Shown: piece by piece, positions 24,212 through 35,960 of the stretch
Layout of the letters: every line of letters begins with the position of its first letter
Position numbering within the stretch: position 1 is the stretch's first letter
Source: Phytophthora hibernalis
Taxonomy: Eukaryota > Oomycota > Peronosporomycetes > Peronosporales > Peronosporaceae
NCBI GenBank assembly: GCA_012656075.1
Contig: JAAKBF010000159.1
Location: forward strand, 992,001-1,056,000
DNA length: 64,000 nt
Direction of reading: 5' to 3'
Translations under genes and position numbers: made by a program
Notes under the pieces: generated by a model
What the model was told of the DNA's origin: nothing
Database searches by the model: none
Seen by the model: the letters and a program-made list of their open reading frames with translations, nothing else

Positions 24212-25569
24212 GCGGCAAACGGAATTCCAAGATAGTAAGGATCTCGCGAACCGCCTCACTACTATTGGAGACGTTACCTTGGAAAATTTTAGGCAGGTGG
24301 TGCAACAAAAGCGACATTCACTTTGTGATATTCATAACGTGTTCGACGGACTGCGACTTATGCACTCTGATGCCGTGTTCAAGCGCCCAAAAGCAAAACT
24401 GGTAGATTCCAGTGAAGGTAATACTGGCGAAGCCAACGTTCGAGGCATCTTACCCGGTAAGTTATTGCATATTTTCACTTTCCGAATTGGCTTAGTTGGT
24501 ACGTGTATGCGAAGTGAGTTGGTGTTATCCGGCTCAGTACTAATTATTTACCAATGGATACCAACTACGCACCAATTTGGAGCTATTGTAAACGAACTAT
24601 TTTGACTTGGTGCTAACAACTATACTGTATTTGAATATGTAGCGGCGCTGGTAATAAATGCATCACTGCAATTCAAAACTTGATTGTACGTGAGAAAGCG
24701 AGCAGCGGATTCGCCCCACCCCAGGAAAACATTGTCGTGGTGATTTTGAACGTCGGCACCTTCCGAGAGGGTGATATCGAAATCATGAACGAATGGCATT
24801 CTGTATCAAATCTGGTCAGAGGCGCAAAATCTCTGATTTCGTGGACGAAGGAAGGGTATGTCTCTCGACGATCCAATGGATCAAAATGAACAGGACCGAA
24901 TCGTGGATAGTATTATGACACTTGATATGCGCGGGTCTATAAATTCTAGTGGTGAGACAGTAGACTTTGCTGATTTGGTACGATTTGGAGACGAAGGCTG
25001 GCTTAGCGACCAGTGTTTGGTAAGTGCCACGACTCGGATTGCTGCGGAGGCATCACGGAACTCCCTACGACACTACATGTTGTCAACCCTACATTTGCGT
25101 ATTTTGAGGCCGACGACCAGCGCTATAGTCTTCTCGATACGAAAGAATTCATTTTCAGTAAGTGTCACGACGGGCTGGCGATGCTGTGTCCAATTTACAT
25201 CAATATGGACTTCGGCCACTGGTGTGGAGTGACCATCGATATAAAGAGGCGAATTATCTGGATATACGACCCTTTTCACAAGAAGAAACATGAAGACGAG
25301 GTGGAAAAAAGATAAAAGCTGTCTTTCTGCCGCTTATTGACCCAGCGTATATGCTCGAGATCCGAATGTATCGAGCATGGCTTCAACTAGACGGCTTCAA
25401 CTGTGGTGTGCTCGTTACACACTGGTTCGATCACTACGTATCGACGTACTTGTTGTCTCCCGACAAGGAAGTATGTACCGATACTGATTCTTTGTCCAGG
25501 TCGGCACTTGAGAAAATTCGCTACAAACTCTTTCGGTATGTCCTGTACGGGATGAATGTCAGCCTGTGA
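24212..25569 (+). CDS. C48/Ulp1-like cysteine protease of the MULE
   Basis: Second coding part of the transposon. The lead segment (24243-24456: RQTEFQDSKDLANRLTTIG..NFRQVVQQKRHSLCDIHN) is spliced over a 186-bp intron (24457-24642) to GAGNKCITAIQNLIVREKA. The protease fold shows WLSDQCL near 25000, then HWCGVTIDIKRRIIWIYDP (catalytic His in HW, Asp in YDP, about 25218-25280) and QLDGFNCGVLVTHWF (oxyanion Gln and catalytic Cys, about 25386-25430). Frame changes near 24855, 25015 and 25315 interrupt it. SUMO-protease-like domains are known in plant MULEs and other eukaryotic transposons, where their role is unclear; here it may process the long transposase protein or remove SUMO from host or transposon proteins (inference). 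Confidence 0.65.
24457..24642 (+). other. Intron in the MULE protease frame (186 bp)
   Basis: GTAAGT..ATGTAG. Contains AGTTGGT twice, then ACCAACT in inverse orientation, and GCTAACA as a branch-like site near the 3' end. Same length and motif layout as the intron at 22355-22540. Confidence 0.6.
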
Positions 25570-25916
25570 ATGAATCAGCTGTCGTTGAGAGAGTTGCTGT
25601 CAATAGCACATGTAGGTTTTTGCTTCTTTCAACAAAAGCACACTCTTGCGAGGTTTCTCAGCTGACAACAAAAATAATCTATTGTATTTTTGATAGGTCC
25701 GAATATTATATTCAAAGTTATATTTGTTCTATTTTTCGAGTTATAATAATACATAGCAGTTGTTGAATGCCTCAAGCGTTAAGCACGGATTGCTTGATGG
25801 CCGACGCTAAACACGTGAAGATCATTGTTATTGTAGATGAAGCAGCCGAGCTTCCGTACCTTCTGAAAGCTTTAAATGGTTGACAAACGTCTCAAAACAG
25901 TGCATCCTTCGTCAGC
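25570..25916. other. Non-coding flank of the MULE
   Basis: AT-rich 3' part of the transposon and about 170 bases of flank up to the minisatellite. No gene or RNA recognised. Confidence 0.5.
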
Positions 25917-26178
25917 GCACGGCAGCGGCAACACTAGCCGGCACCTACTCCTTCTTCCGTGGTCGGCGGGAGCAACACTCGCCAGCACCTCCTCCTTCTT
26001 TCGTGCACGGCGGCGATAACACTCAACGGCACTTACTCCTTCTTCCGCGCACGGCGGCGCCTCCTCCTTCTTACGTGCACGGCGGCGATAACACTCCCCG
26101 GCACCTGCTCCTTCGTCCGCGTACGGCGACGGCAACACTACCGGCACCTCCTCCTTCTTATGGAGGCGATAACACTGG
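25917..26178. repeat. 44-bp minisatellite, about six copies
   Basis: Tandem copies of a unit built around CACGGCGGCGATAACACTC and CGGCACCTCCTCCTTCTTCCG; the third copy is exactly 44 bp, another is shortened to about 28 bp. Divergence between copies is about 10-25 percent by eye. All reading frames stay open, which explains the Pro/Ser/His-rich apparent proteins here. It ends at the start of the LINE, so it may be part of its 5' region. Confidence 0.75.
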
Positions 26179-26285
26179 CCCACTCTAAAAATACACGGTT
26201 AGGGAAAGGTCGCCCAGGAGTGGGCGAGCATCGAGGACTTAAGCAGCGAGACACGGCGCCCAACGAACACGTGTATCGGCGGCGG

Positions 26286-28201
26286 ATGGACCTGCACCAA
26301 CGGAGCGCCATGGACGCGTTACCGCCGGATCCGGGGATCCCATCGACGACACCGACGGCAGCTCGGATACCCACTCAGGGGCAGCATGAGCAAGGAGCAA
26401 ACAACGAGGACGGTATGGGGAACGGAGTCATTGCTGGGGATCTTGCGGCAGCACCGAACAGGCGCCCGGCGCGAACGGTCGCGCATGCAGCAGTTGGCGT
26501 AACGGACGCAACGGAAAGCACAACGGAACTAGGGAGGAACAGCCAGGAAGGAATGATGGAGGATATCGCTACAGCCGATGAGAACAGTGACGGTACATGG
26601 GGAGACCGAGTGAGAGCACATGCGCCAAATCCAGAACCGATCACGGAGGAGGTCGCCAGGAAATCTCACATGCTGAACGGGGTGTGGAATCCAATTCAAG
26701 TGAGACAGCTCGTAGGGACACTCATGTATGACTGGGCGACTGCTGACGAGTTATCTATGCGACAGGAAGCCATGGCCCCAGCGCAAGCTAGCTGCGACGA
26801 AAGTGTCAGAGGATGGACAACCAGAGAAAATGACATATTGATGACGTATTTGAGTGGGCGACTGGAGCTACCGCACCCCCAAATTTCATCAAGGAAACTC
26901 TGATAGGCGTTCATAGAGCCATGATGGAAGACTATCATGAGGCCAATTTCAATGCGACCTCACGGCAGCGATCCCGGCAACAGTCGTATTAAATCGCGAT
27001 GCTGCACATGCTATGATCTTCCGGGAATTGTTTCACGCGAATACGGACAAGAAAACTGGGCACATGCTTTTCAGCGTGATGTCAAGCGTTTAAGCTATGA
27101 TGGTATTAAAACAATCAGCATAGTCTTTTACTCAAGGACAGCTGCCGAGCGGTGAGAACTGAGAGCCCTACGTCTCCAGAAAGCAGTCATTGTTTTCAAA
27201 GACACTCACCGAGGTGACGAAACGGAAGGCACAGGGGTGTACACGGCAGCACAATTGGAAATCCAGTATGCTATTCGGGTGTACGGTGGAGAAACTATAG
27301 GACTAACAGCACTCGCATGTGCGTTTGCGCAGCTATCGGAGGTGAAGGTTCTGGATGTCGAATATGCGCGCGACAAGCAGTCAGAAATCTACGACAACAT
27401 GTATCATACAATTCGCTTTGCTCAACGAGGTTGCCCAGCAGCAACTCAAGGGGTCTCGAAAATCAAGATTGCGGGAGTAGACATCGTCATCCACCACTTC
27501 CAGCAGTTCCTCCGCCGGCCATGTGCCCGTTGCTACAGTCAACGCCATGGGTCTGTAAAGTGCACATTGGCAGCATCTCGCATCAACGAGATGAGAGTGC
27601 GAGCCACGCGGGTCATTACGGACCACGTGGAACAGATCAGACCACCAACGCAACTGGAGATGCAGGCGACAACAATGGAAGAGCTGGTCAGAATACTGAC
27701 GAACCATCACCCACTGCGTACGGAACCGCTGGTTTTACGGCCAGTACTGGAGCAACAGGAACTGGAGCAAGTGCGCGATGGCGTCGGCATGGGGAAACGG
27801 AGGAGAAATCGGCATCTGCTAGCGCAGAGGAGAGAAGTGACACACCTGAAGACTTTCTAGACGATCAGGACGACGGGTTCCGGACAAACGGTCCCAAACA
27901 GTCGAAATCCAGCAAAGTTAAGGCCCGGAAGGCGAAACGAGAGGGAGACACCAGCAGCTTCCCGCAGGAAGGACCAACGTCTGTTTATGCGACGCAGACT
28001 GCCACGGAGGCCAAGAACAAGGACGCACACAAAAAGCTGCTCAAGAAAGGAGAGACAGTGGCAACTGGGCGGGTGAGCCGCAGTAAGGGAGGAAAACCGC
28101 AGACGAAAGCTAGCAAGCGATTCGAGAAGTTCCAGCGGCTTGAAGCACACCAGTACAGCGTGCTGGCGGATTCGGAGAACGAAGATGAGGGGCGGAGGTG
28201 A
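26286..28201 (+). CDS. LINE 1 ORF1: nucleic-acid binding (gag-like) part
   Basis: Starts near ATG 26286 (MDLHQRSAMDALPPDPG) with an acidic, low-complexity segment; it includes NGVWNPIQVRQLVGTLMYDW near 26680. After frame changes near 26900 and 27200 comes EIQYAIRVYGGETIG..KIAGVDIVIHHFQQF, then a CCHC-like zinc knuckle CARCYSQRHGSVKC at about 27520-27565. The 3' portion (frame of 27317-28201) is Lys/Arg-rich: SRSKGGKPQTKASKRFEKF. The same layout occurs in the second LINE. RNA binding is inferred. Confidence 0.55.
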
Positions 28202-28767
28202 TGGAAGTGGACGAGATTGCAGATGCATCAAACGTTACGGAAACCTGTGGTAGTGACAATGACGCACCGTACGCGTACACCGACGACCACACCAGGACTG
28301 ATACTGCCGGACACGATACCAGCGCTAAGGTGGAACTGCACTCTGAGGACGAGGAGCAGAAGGAGGGCCCGACATTATCGGCACATCACGTGCCGACGAA
28401 CGGGAAGCAACTGACCGGGTTATTGAACACGGAAATGGACGTGAACACGTGTGAGATTGACGAACCAATGCAGCTGGCAGTGGATGAATCGATTGCACTC
28501 ACGGCCATACGGGCGAAGATGGGCGTGACGACTCCTAGAACCTCACGGCGAGGAAAGCAAACATCCGCCGGGGTGGGACTACCGGAAGGAGCCATTAAGG
28601 GATGCAGACCAGCATGGCGGGGTACATTCAGAAAGCGGCAGCTAAGACGGCGGTAATCACCACGTTGAGGGCGGAAGCGAAACAGGAGGAGGATCCAGCA
28701 ACACAGGGGATTACATCGTTCCTGCTACCCCGGACTCGCAGGACGATTTCGTATTGGAGACACGATA

Positions 28768-29502
28768 ATGGGCACCATGGAAGGAGATGCGGATCTACCC
28801 ATCCAATTAGGGCAATGGATGACAAGTTTCAATGGCCGGGAAGTGGAGGTAACGGCAAATGGTCAATGCGCGTTCCTGGCCATGATTGCCAGCAACGTTA
28901 ATCACGCGGGAGCAAAGTTGGCAAACACTGCGGAAGCAGTGAATGATGCGTCAGATTTAAAATGGCACACATACACTCTCATGATGCTGAATCTGAGAAG
29001 AGACGTGGAGTTGCAATTGGTCGATCCGATCCAGGAATGCGCTAGACTACATCCTGCGCGGCCTCAATACGAGTCTGTCCAGGGGGCAACTGCTGCGCTG
29101 TATGCACACTACGATGCAGCGCGGAAGAGGTCAGCCGGGCCAAAAGTACCAGCAGCATTCTGGGCTGGACCACACGAGATGAGGGCAATCGCCCAATATC
29201 ACCGGGAACCAATCATAGTATTCGATGCAGATGAGAAAAACGACGCACACGTCCAGGTGTACTGGTATGGTTTGCATCGACTCGCCGACGGGACCGATCA
29301 TGAAATTGGTTACGGGAAGGTGCTCACGGACCGCCAAGCGACGGAGTATCTACGAGGATGCTGGAATTTACACGTCCTCCCGACTTTCGTGATTCTCAAG
29401 CACCAACAGCAACATTTTTATGGAGTCTCCCACGGCGAACTATACCTGAAATGGAGAGCCGAAGGTGGCCCACCTACACGCCCACGATTTCAGGAGAATT
29501 AA
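28768..29502 (+). CDS. LINE 1 OTU-like cysteine protease module
   Basis: A 244-residue intact frame. NGREVEVTANGQCAFLAM carries a putative catalytic Cys after an NGQC turn (OTU proteases usually have DGNC or similar); an all-helical middle follows, then MRAIAQYHREPIIVFDADE (a typical OTU strand segment) and LKHQQQHFYGVSH, which could hold the catalytic His. The overall order Cys, helices, REPI-V strand, H-x-Y matches the OTU fold, known from deubiquitinases and from some transposable-element and viral polyproteins. Target unknown. The catalytic assignment is by eye. Confidence 0.6.
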   Translation: MGTMEGDADLPIQLGQWMTSFNGREVEVTANGQCAFLAMIASNVNHAGAKLANTAEAVNDASDLKWHTYTLMMLNLRRDVELQLVDPIQECARLHPARPQYESVQGATAALYAHYDAARKRSAGPKVPAAFWAGPHEMRAIAQYHREPIIVFDADEKNDAHVQVYWYGLHRLADGTDHEIGYGKVLTDRQATEYLRGCWNLHVLPTFVILKHQQQHFYGVSHGELYLKWRAEGGPPTRPRFQEN

Positions 29503-29743
29503 AGTGGAAAGCATTCGTCAACGATCTCACGGCCCATGGACGAAATTTGGATCTCAGAACGGTGAACAGACTCGCTGACAGAGGGGATGTAAACGATCTG
29601 CTTATTAAGAGGTGTGATATGAGACTCAGATTGGATATAGTACACATGAGACTCGGTCTACCGACGCTGGATAAGGAGGACCTGGATGCAGATTGGGAGA
29701 CGGAGTTGGCAAATGAGGAAAAAATACCCATGAGGAATATGGG

Positions 29744-30982
29744 ATGGGCACGTACTCTGCCTCCTCACAGGCGGACACAGACGGAGGGGACCACGCGATC
29801 GAACCGCCTTTATGTCACGCCAGGGCTGCAAATGGGGAAGTCATGATGCCTTCTTATTTCAGGATGTTGAGAGACAGCGCTGACGCGCCCATGGATCAAG
29901 TCGACAAGCCATTAGCGGACTTGGTAGAACGAGCCAACTGCGATGCCTATCGAAAATGGTGTAAGTTGTACAGAGAGGATTTTGACATCCCCACAATCAA
30001 ACGGAGGTCACAGCCGAAGGACCCTCGATCCTGGTTACTAACCTCTGGACTCGCACTGAGGCATTTCTTTGCTTTCATCCCGTACCCAGAGTTTGAGCCC
30101 AAAGCTTGGTCGATGCAGGATCTCGAGACATGGGGGCTGCTGAGGTTTACTTGGAACAAGTGGATGCGCTGCGACGACCCACAATCGACGGATAACGTCA
30201 AAGCCTTTTGTACTGAATGGCTATCCCCGTGTGAGGATAGCACACAACACCGTGAAACACTGCACGCACTTGCGAGATCACCACAGAGAATCTCTCAATG
30301 GGTGCCGCAAAATTATTGCCGTGCGCAACCTGATCAACTCACCGAGGCGGAGTGGAGGATACTTCACGTGCTGCCATATACGGTTAGCACATGGATACAT
30401 ACTCCCATGGGTAGACCCACAAGAGGGGCCAGACTCACATGGTACGATCAGTTCCCATTTCTGAAGTCATTGTGTCATGGAGTGGTCGACCATGCCGACT
30501 GGATCAATGCAACGTTAGCGCCATCGGGCCAAGATTGGGGGATGACGCGGGCTCGATAACGTCATCACCGGGTGATTTATGTCGTCACCGCAACGATCTG
30601 CGCCGTTGCAGAGGACGAATCCTCCATGCAGCTACTACAATCAGGCGGTAATAGAGGACAGCTCAGACAGGACAATGGCACCGACGAAGAGAGGGGACGA
30701 CGGATGGCCGATGGAAGGCATCAACATGACGAGAATGACATGACCGACGCGTCAGAGGGGAGGGACACCACATTTATTAGACCCCAACGTCAACTGACGG
30801 CATACTACAAGCTGGAAGCAAAGGAGGATGCCTTACTCAGTGTACGACAACTCTTCAAAGAACACAAGAAGAAGCGAGTGAAACGGAAAAAGAAACAGGC
30901 TCAAGAAGAGCAGGAAAAACAACAAAGTGGTATACTGCACCAAGATGACAAAACCTTTGGTTTCGTCTCACAAAAAATGTAA
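29744..30982 (+). CDS. LINE 1 region of unknown function before the endonuclease
   Basis: Frame 29744-30559 (about 270 residues) is rich in Trp, Arg and Asp (WCKLYREDFDIPTI, LALRHFFAFIPYPEFEP, WGLLRFTWNKWMRCDD) and not recognised; nothing similar is evident in the second LINE, where a short coiled coil takes this place. A frame from 30572 ends in a strongly basic stretch KEHKKKRVKRKKKQ and a stop at 30980. A similar basic stretch precedes the endonuclease in the second LINE, so it is probably a linker or RNA-binding tail. Confidence 0.4.
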
Positions 30983-33636
30983 ACGGGTTCGGATCCACAG
31001 AGGCGACAAGGAACAATTGGTTCCAAGCTTTTGGAGATAAGGACTCACATGGTAGGTCGGACCTAATATGCGTACAAGAGACCCACGTCGAGGCTGGAGA
31101 GGTGGAGCGCTTTCAGCAAATGTATGCGGGACGGTGGGGTTTTAGAACCGGACCGGAACAAACTACACACTCCTTTTGGGCTCCGTCGCAGGAGAGGAAA
31201 GGAGGTGTGTCAATATTGATAGACCCCTACGGATCATTTAAAAATACGCAGCCATGGAGGATCGATTTGTGGAGTCCGCACTTCATGGCAGTAAGAGGAA
31301 CGCTTGATGGACAGTTCGAAAAGGGAGATCTGTTGCTGATTGGCGGTGACTACAACTGTACGCTGGACGACCTAGCGGATCGCAGTTATCAGGACACAAG
31401 TAACGGTCATGACTCGCCAGTGTTACGAGAGCTACTAGCAGTTTGGGGCTTGCTGGATCCAATTGCAATCGCTATACCACAACAATGGGGGAGGGAAGCT
31501 CTTCGCAGGCATCGAGAGGATACTCACACCTATACGTACACTGCACCTGGGGCGGCGCCGGCCAGTTCGCGATTAGATAGATGGTATGTTTCCGCACCCA
31601 CGATGCCATGGGTCGCCGCTTGGAACACTGTGTCTATGGGGGCCACCCAAGACCATCAGGGGACCAAATTGCACGTGCGGTCCCCAGACGATCCTGTCCT
31701 GGTTAAACGACCTGCACGTATTCATCTGGTACCCGAATACGCAGCGACGGCGGTCCGCGCAGCGACGCAACAGTTGCTGGTAGACTTCTCTACGGACATG
31801 AATGCGCAAACATGGCAAGCTAGAGAAGCAGCGACAAAATGGGAGGACTTGAAGACTGAAATCGCGCGGAGGACCCGAGTCTGTATCAGGGAAAGAAAGC
31901 GGGTTTTAAGATACTCGTTGAAACAGAAACTCGTTCGGCTGATCAAACAACAACAGCGTCATAGGGATGAGCAAGCTGGAGCTGTAGTAAATGTGGAGAC
32001 AGTCACGGAGGATATGGAATGCCTCACCCTGGAAGACACTGTTGGACCAACACGAGCAGCAAGGTTGTCGCGGGTAATTGCAGATTGCAAGGCAGCTAGG
32101 GCGAATATCAAACAACGGAAGCGATTTGATGCAGCGACACACTGGCCAGGAAAGTCTACCAAAGCCATGTTCCGTAGAGTTTCAACCAAATTTGCGGACA
32201 ACCTCATACTCAAGCTTGAACCCATTCCTGGAGCTCCAAAGCGCGGGATACATGAGAAAGCGGACATACTCGCTGACGCTTGGTCCCACGTTTTCCAACA
32301 AGCGCCCACGCCCAGACACTATATCAAGAAGGTGGTGGAGTGGGACGAGTCCACCAAACCGCCCAGTGCCGAACAACTAGCGATAGCCTCAACCATCACT
32401 GCAGACGAAGAGCGCCCTGCACTGCGGGAGTGTAAAAATGGAAAGGCAGCAGGACCTGACAGATTGGGCAACGGATGGTACCGAGACTATGAAGAGTTAC
32501 TCGTACCGATCTTGGCAAAATTGCTGAACAGGTGGTATGACGAAGGGCACTTTCCAGAATCCTTTCTGGAAGCCGATATTTTCTGTCTGAAAAAGGAGGC
32601 CCCTCCAGCAACGCGCAAAATTTTAGACCACTGGCGCTGTTAAACACATACTACAAAATTCTCACACGAATACTAGCCAGACGAGTGGGTGTTTCGTTGC
32701 CGGAGAACATACATCCCAATCAAAACGGATTTGTAGCAGGACGGACCATTCACGAAACTATAGATCTGCACAGAACATGGTTATCACCGACCCAGAGCAA
32801 CAGGATGCATCCGCAATCTTACTCGATTTTAAGAAAGCTTATGATTCTCTGGATCGAGAATACATGTTAGCAGTGCTGCGCGCGAAAGGATACCACGAAA
32901 TTTTGTTAAAACCGTAGCAGCTACCCACACTGGCACCCACGTGCGTTTTCTAGCAAACGGTTCTAAATCAAGGCGGATTGAAGTCACAAGTGGTATTCGA
33001 CAAGGCTGCCCTCTCGCACATCTACTTTTTATACTGGCGCTCGATCCTCTCTATCGCAAACTAGATGGATTTCTAGGAACCAAAGGCGTGCTCATACAGT
33101 CGGCAGCTGGCAAGTTTGAGCTCAGGGTATCCGGATATGCCGATGACACAGCGGTATTCGTCAGGGATCCGGCAGACATTCCGAGATTGATGCAGGATCT
33201 TGATACATTCGGCAAAGCTTCAGGTCTGCTCATCAATGCTGACAAGACAATGGTAATCGCCTTGCAACCAGCACATAACAAGAAACTCCCTGAAGGATTG
33301 ACATACCAACATCCAAACGAAGCGTGCTGGTATTTGGGTCTACATGTAGGCAGCAGCATACCAATTGACACATCCTGGAACGCAGCTATTAAGAAGCTCC
33401 GAGTACGGTTGATACTTGCGAGCCAAAAAGTCATGACTGTGGATCAGCGTAGTAGTATTGCCAGGGCGATCATCACTCCAAATATGACGTATGTGGCGAG
33501 ACATGCGTGGCCTACCATGGCGCAAATCAACACAATGGACACAATGCTAAGAAACTACGTGTGGCATGCGAATTTCACAGCTGAGCTCCTTGGACAGAGA
33601 GGGTGGGTTGACCGCGACCTCGCCTCATTAGAGTGA
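30975..33636 (+). CDS. LINE 1 APE endonuclease and reverse transcriptase (frameshifted)
   Basis: Apurinic-endonuclease-like domain from about 30975: LICVQETHVEAGE (metal-binding Glu), KGGVSILIDP, LLIGGDYNCTLDDLADR and SSRLDRWYVS. Reverse transcriptase follows: KNGKAAGPDRLGNGWYRDY near 32430, FRPLALLNTYYKILTR, GFVAGRTIHETIDL, LLDFKKAYDSLDRE (first catalytic Asp), TSGIRQGCPLAHLLFI and GYADDTAVFV (YADD, about 33136). A minus-one shift lies at the A5 run 32590-32594 and others near 32810 and 32905. The polymerase motifs are intact, so the lineage was active before the shifts. It nicks DNA and primes reverse transcription at the target. Confidence 0.75.
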
Positions 33637-34876
33637 TCAGAAGGAGGGATGGCGATACCTGACGTACGAGCGGAATTGTACGCACTAGCTGCGACTACAG
33701 TGAGTAAATGGGCGGAGCGAGGCACCAGAAACATGCACATCATGGGAGACATGTTCTTTCACCAACTAAAACCAGGATTGGCACCGGCAAGGTATATCAC
33801 GCCAGAGTACGTACCACCGGCACCAGACGGAGTTAGTAGGCGGAAGACCTTATGGGCTACTGGCAAAAACTGATAGAGATAGCTGGGACACCGGAAACAA
33901 CTAACGACGACCACAGGGGACAGCACGTGAGGAATTTATACGACCTGAATGGCATCACAGTTGAGTGGAGTGGTCGGGTACTGACAGTCGACTGTTTGGA
34001 ACTACTAAATAAACTGACCGGGAACCACACGATGCAAGCAGGAGACAACAGGACTGATTTGCAGTTAGAATTGATCCCTTTTGTGGACTGTGATACATTG
34101 CAAGTACACACCTGCACAGGGGACAAAGCGTCACTCACCACAGCTGCTGGGTTGAAGAGGCCTCCCAAGCTACTGAAAGATATAATGACATGGCACAGGG
34201 TAGTCAAAGGACGCGTCCGGTTCACATGTGCGCACACCAAGTGCAGCTTAACAGAGTAGAAATGCAACCAAAGACAGGAACTTGCACAGTTACTATTACT
34301 CAATAATTTGGAACTAGCAACACGACGGATTTACACAAGCGAAGTCAGATTCTCGGCGTCGCCGGTGGACCATCCAGTAATAGTGCTCGCACGGTTAAGA
34401 GACGACGTCCAGGTTGGATTTCAGGCGACAGTGGCAGGACAACACGTCACGCGCACAATCACTAGCCAAGAAGATCTGAATCGGCGACTAACACAGTACA
34501 TGCACCCGGAAGTACAGGTGCACGATGCTCAACCACACCAGCTGTTTGGACGGCTCGTCTCTATGGTCCGGGCGGAGGTGGTGGGCGCAGAAGCGGAGAA
34601 CCTACAAGCGCCGTGTGGCAACTAGCAGCATAGCGAGAGGCAAGGCTAATATAGTGGGGCGAGATGAGAAGTGGACACAGCAAAGCACACAGGCGTCAAG
34701 CGGTCTGGAACAACTCACGTGGAGAAGCATACGGAGAGTGGTAGGGTTGGGGCCATGGGGCGAACAATTACTGCACCGACTCAAGCTGCACGCATACTCA
34801 CTATTTGATGTCAAACATGGCAAGCCGGGGTGTCCACACGACACTTGTGTGCACCTGCAAGATGTAACGCTGCACC

Positions 34877-35808
34877 ATGTTTTTGGGAATGCGCAGCGGC
34901 ACAGAAACTCAGGGGGAAATGCTGAAACCCTGGAAACAACTGGGACTGCAGGCTGCAGGTCTGGAGCAAGCCATATTTGGCCTTCGCTTACACACCATAC
35001 CTGCTGGCATATGGGCAGTTGCCGAGCAGGTCAAGACAGCGTCGTTGGACCCAGACATGCTACTAACCTCGGCGGTGACAGAACTAACGGAAGGATGTTG
35101 GCGCATGGGAGCGGCCACTTATCTACACGCGGTGTGGCGTTGGAGAGTGAATCATTATGATGAGCGCAACAACGTCACGACAGCATATCACACGAGTGGA
35201 TTAAAACGAAAATTAAGAACGGGCTATGGCAGTGTTTACGCACACGTACATGAGGAAAGACGTTACCGAAACAATTGGGGTTGCAACTATCGATATACTG
35301 CGACCCACAGTGACTACTCGCCTGTGCAACTGGTGCCTGTCAAATACCCTGGAACCTACGCACTTTCTTTGGCGGAAGGGAACACGGGAAAACTGGCGAT
35401 ACCGGATGTGGGGCGGTAATTGTGCAGATTGGGCTCAACTCGTCCGACGCACACATTTGTTGGATCAGCCACATGTCTTATGCAGGTCATGGGATGACGC
35501 TGCACGGTGCTGCTAACATGGGCCTGCTCACAGGGCTACGAGAATGCGCGAAGCAAAAGTACTGGCCGCTGCACGTAATCGGAGATAATGCGATAGTTAT
35601 CGCGCAGCACAACCAACGCAAACCACCGAAGGCAATCCATCTGAAAGCAACACATTGGCAATGCCGCCGACTGACTGAAAACATAGCAATCCAAACATGG
35701 ACTTGTCAAAGCAGAGGATACAACAGAATGGTGGATACACTGGCGAATATGGCAATCGAACAACACACGAGTCGACAGACGACGAACACGGGAAATTCAC
35801 TGTTTTAA
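34877..35808 (+). CDS. LINE 1 C-terminal region with RNase H remnant
   Basis: After about 1.2 kb of frame-broken C-terminal sequence (33637-34876) comes a region with PLHVIGDNAIVIAQHN (RNase H third Asp strand) and YNRMVDTLANMAIEQH (the last catalytic segment, near 35725). Upstream GCGAVIVQIGLNSSD resembles the first strand, but the first aspartate seen in the other LINE (FFDGG) is not evident here (FFGG). Probably an inactive RNase H. Confidence 0.5.
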
Positions 35809-35960
35809 CAGCAGTGGGGAATGGTCATGCGACACATGGTCACAGACATGGATCCGTTAATGGAAACAATGGAGAACACGACACAAGGGGTGGAGTGGCC
35901 GACTGCCTTATAAGACCGCTGGCGTTAGCGGGGAAGCGAAAGCTTGGAACGCAGAGATAA

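Larger units (their letters stand above)
21029..25749 (+). mobile_element. MULE-type DNA transposon with transposase and Ulp1 protease
   Basis: A 4.7-kb unit with a FAR1/MULE transposase followed by a C48-like protease frame, both on the plus strand. An 11-bp direct repeat AGTTATAATAA stands at 21029-21039 and 25739-25749, the size expected for a MULE target duplication; being AT-rich it could be chance. I see no clear terminal inverted repeats next to it. Boundaries are therefore provisional; the two coding parts are firm. Confidence 0.55.
26190..35960 (+). mobile_element. LINE-1st copy: APE/RT/RNase H retrotransposon with OTU protease
   Basis: Non-LTR retrotransposon of about 9.7 kb on the plus strand: acidic ORF1 with zinc knuckle, basic linker, OTU-like protease, a region of unknown function, APE endonuclease, reverse transcriptase and a long C-terminal region with RNase H. 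No LTRs, integrase or aspartic protease. Many frameshifts make this copy inactive as read. The order of modules is repeated in the second LINE at 46.3-55.5 kb with strong divergence, so they are separate families or old copies of one lineage. Ends are approximate; no poly-A tail or target duplication found. Confidence 0.75.
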
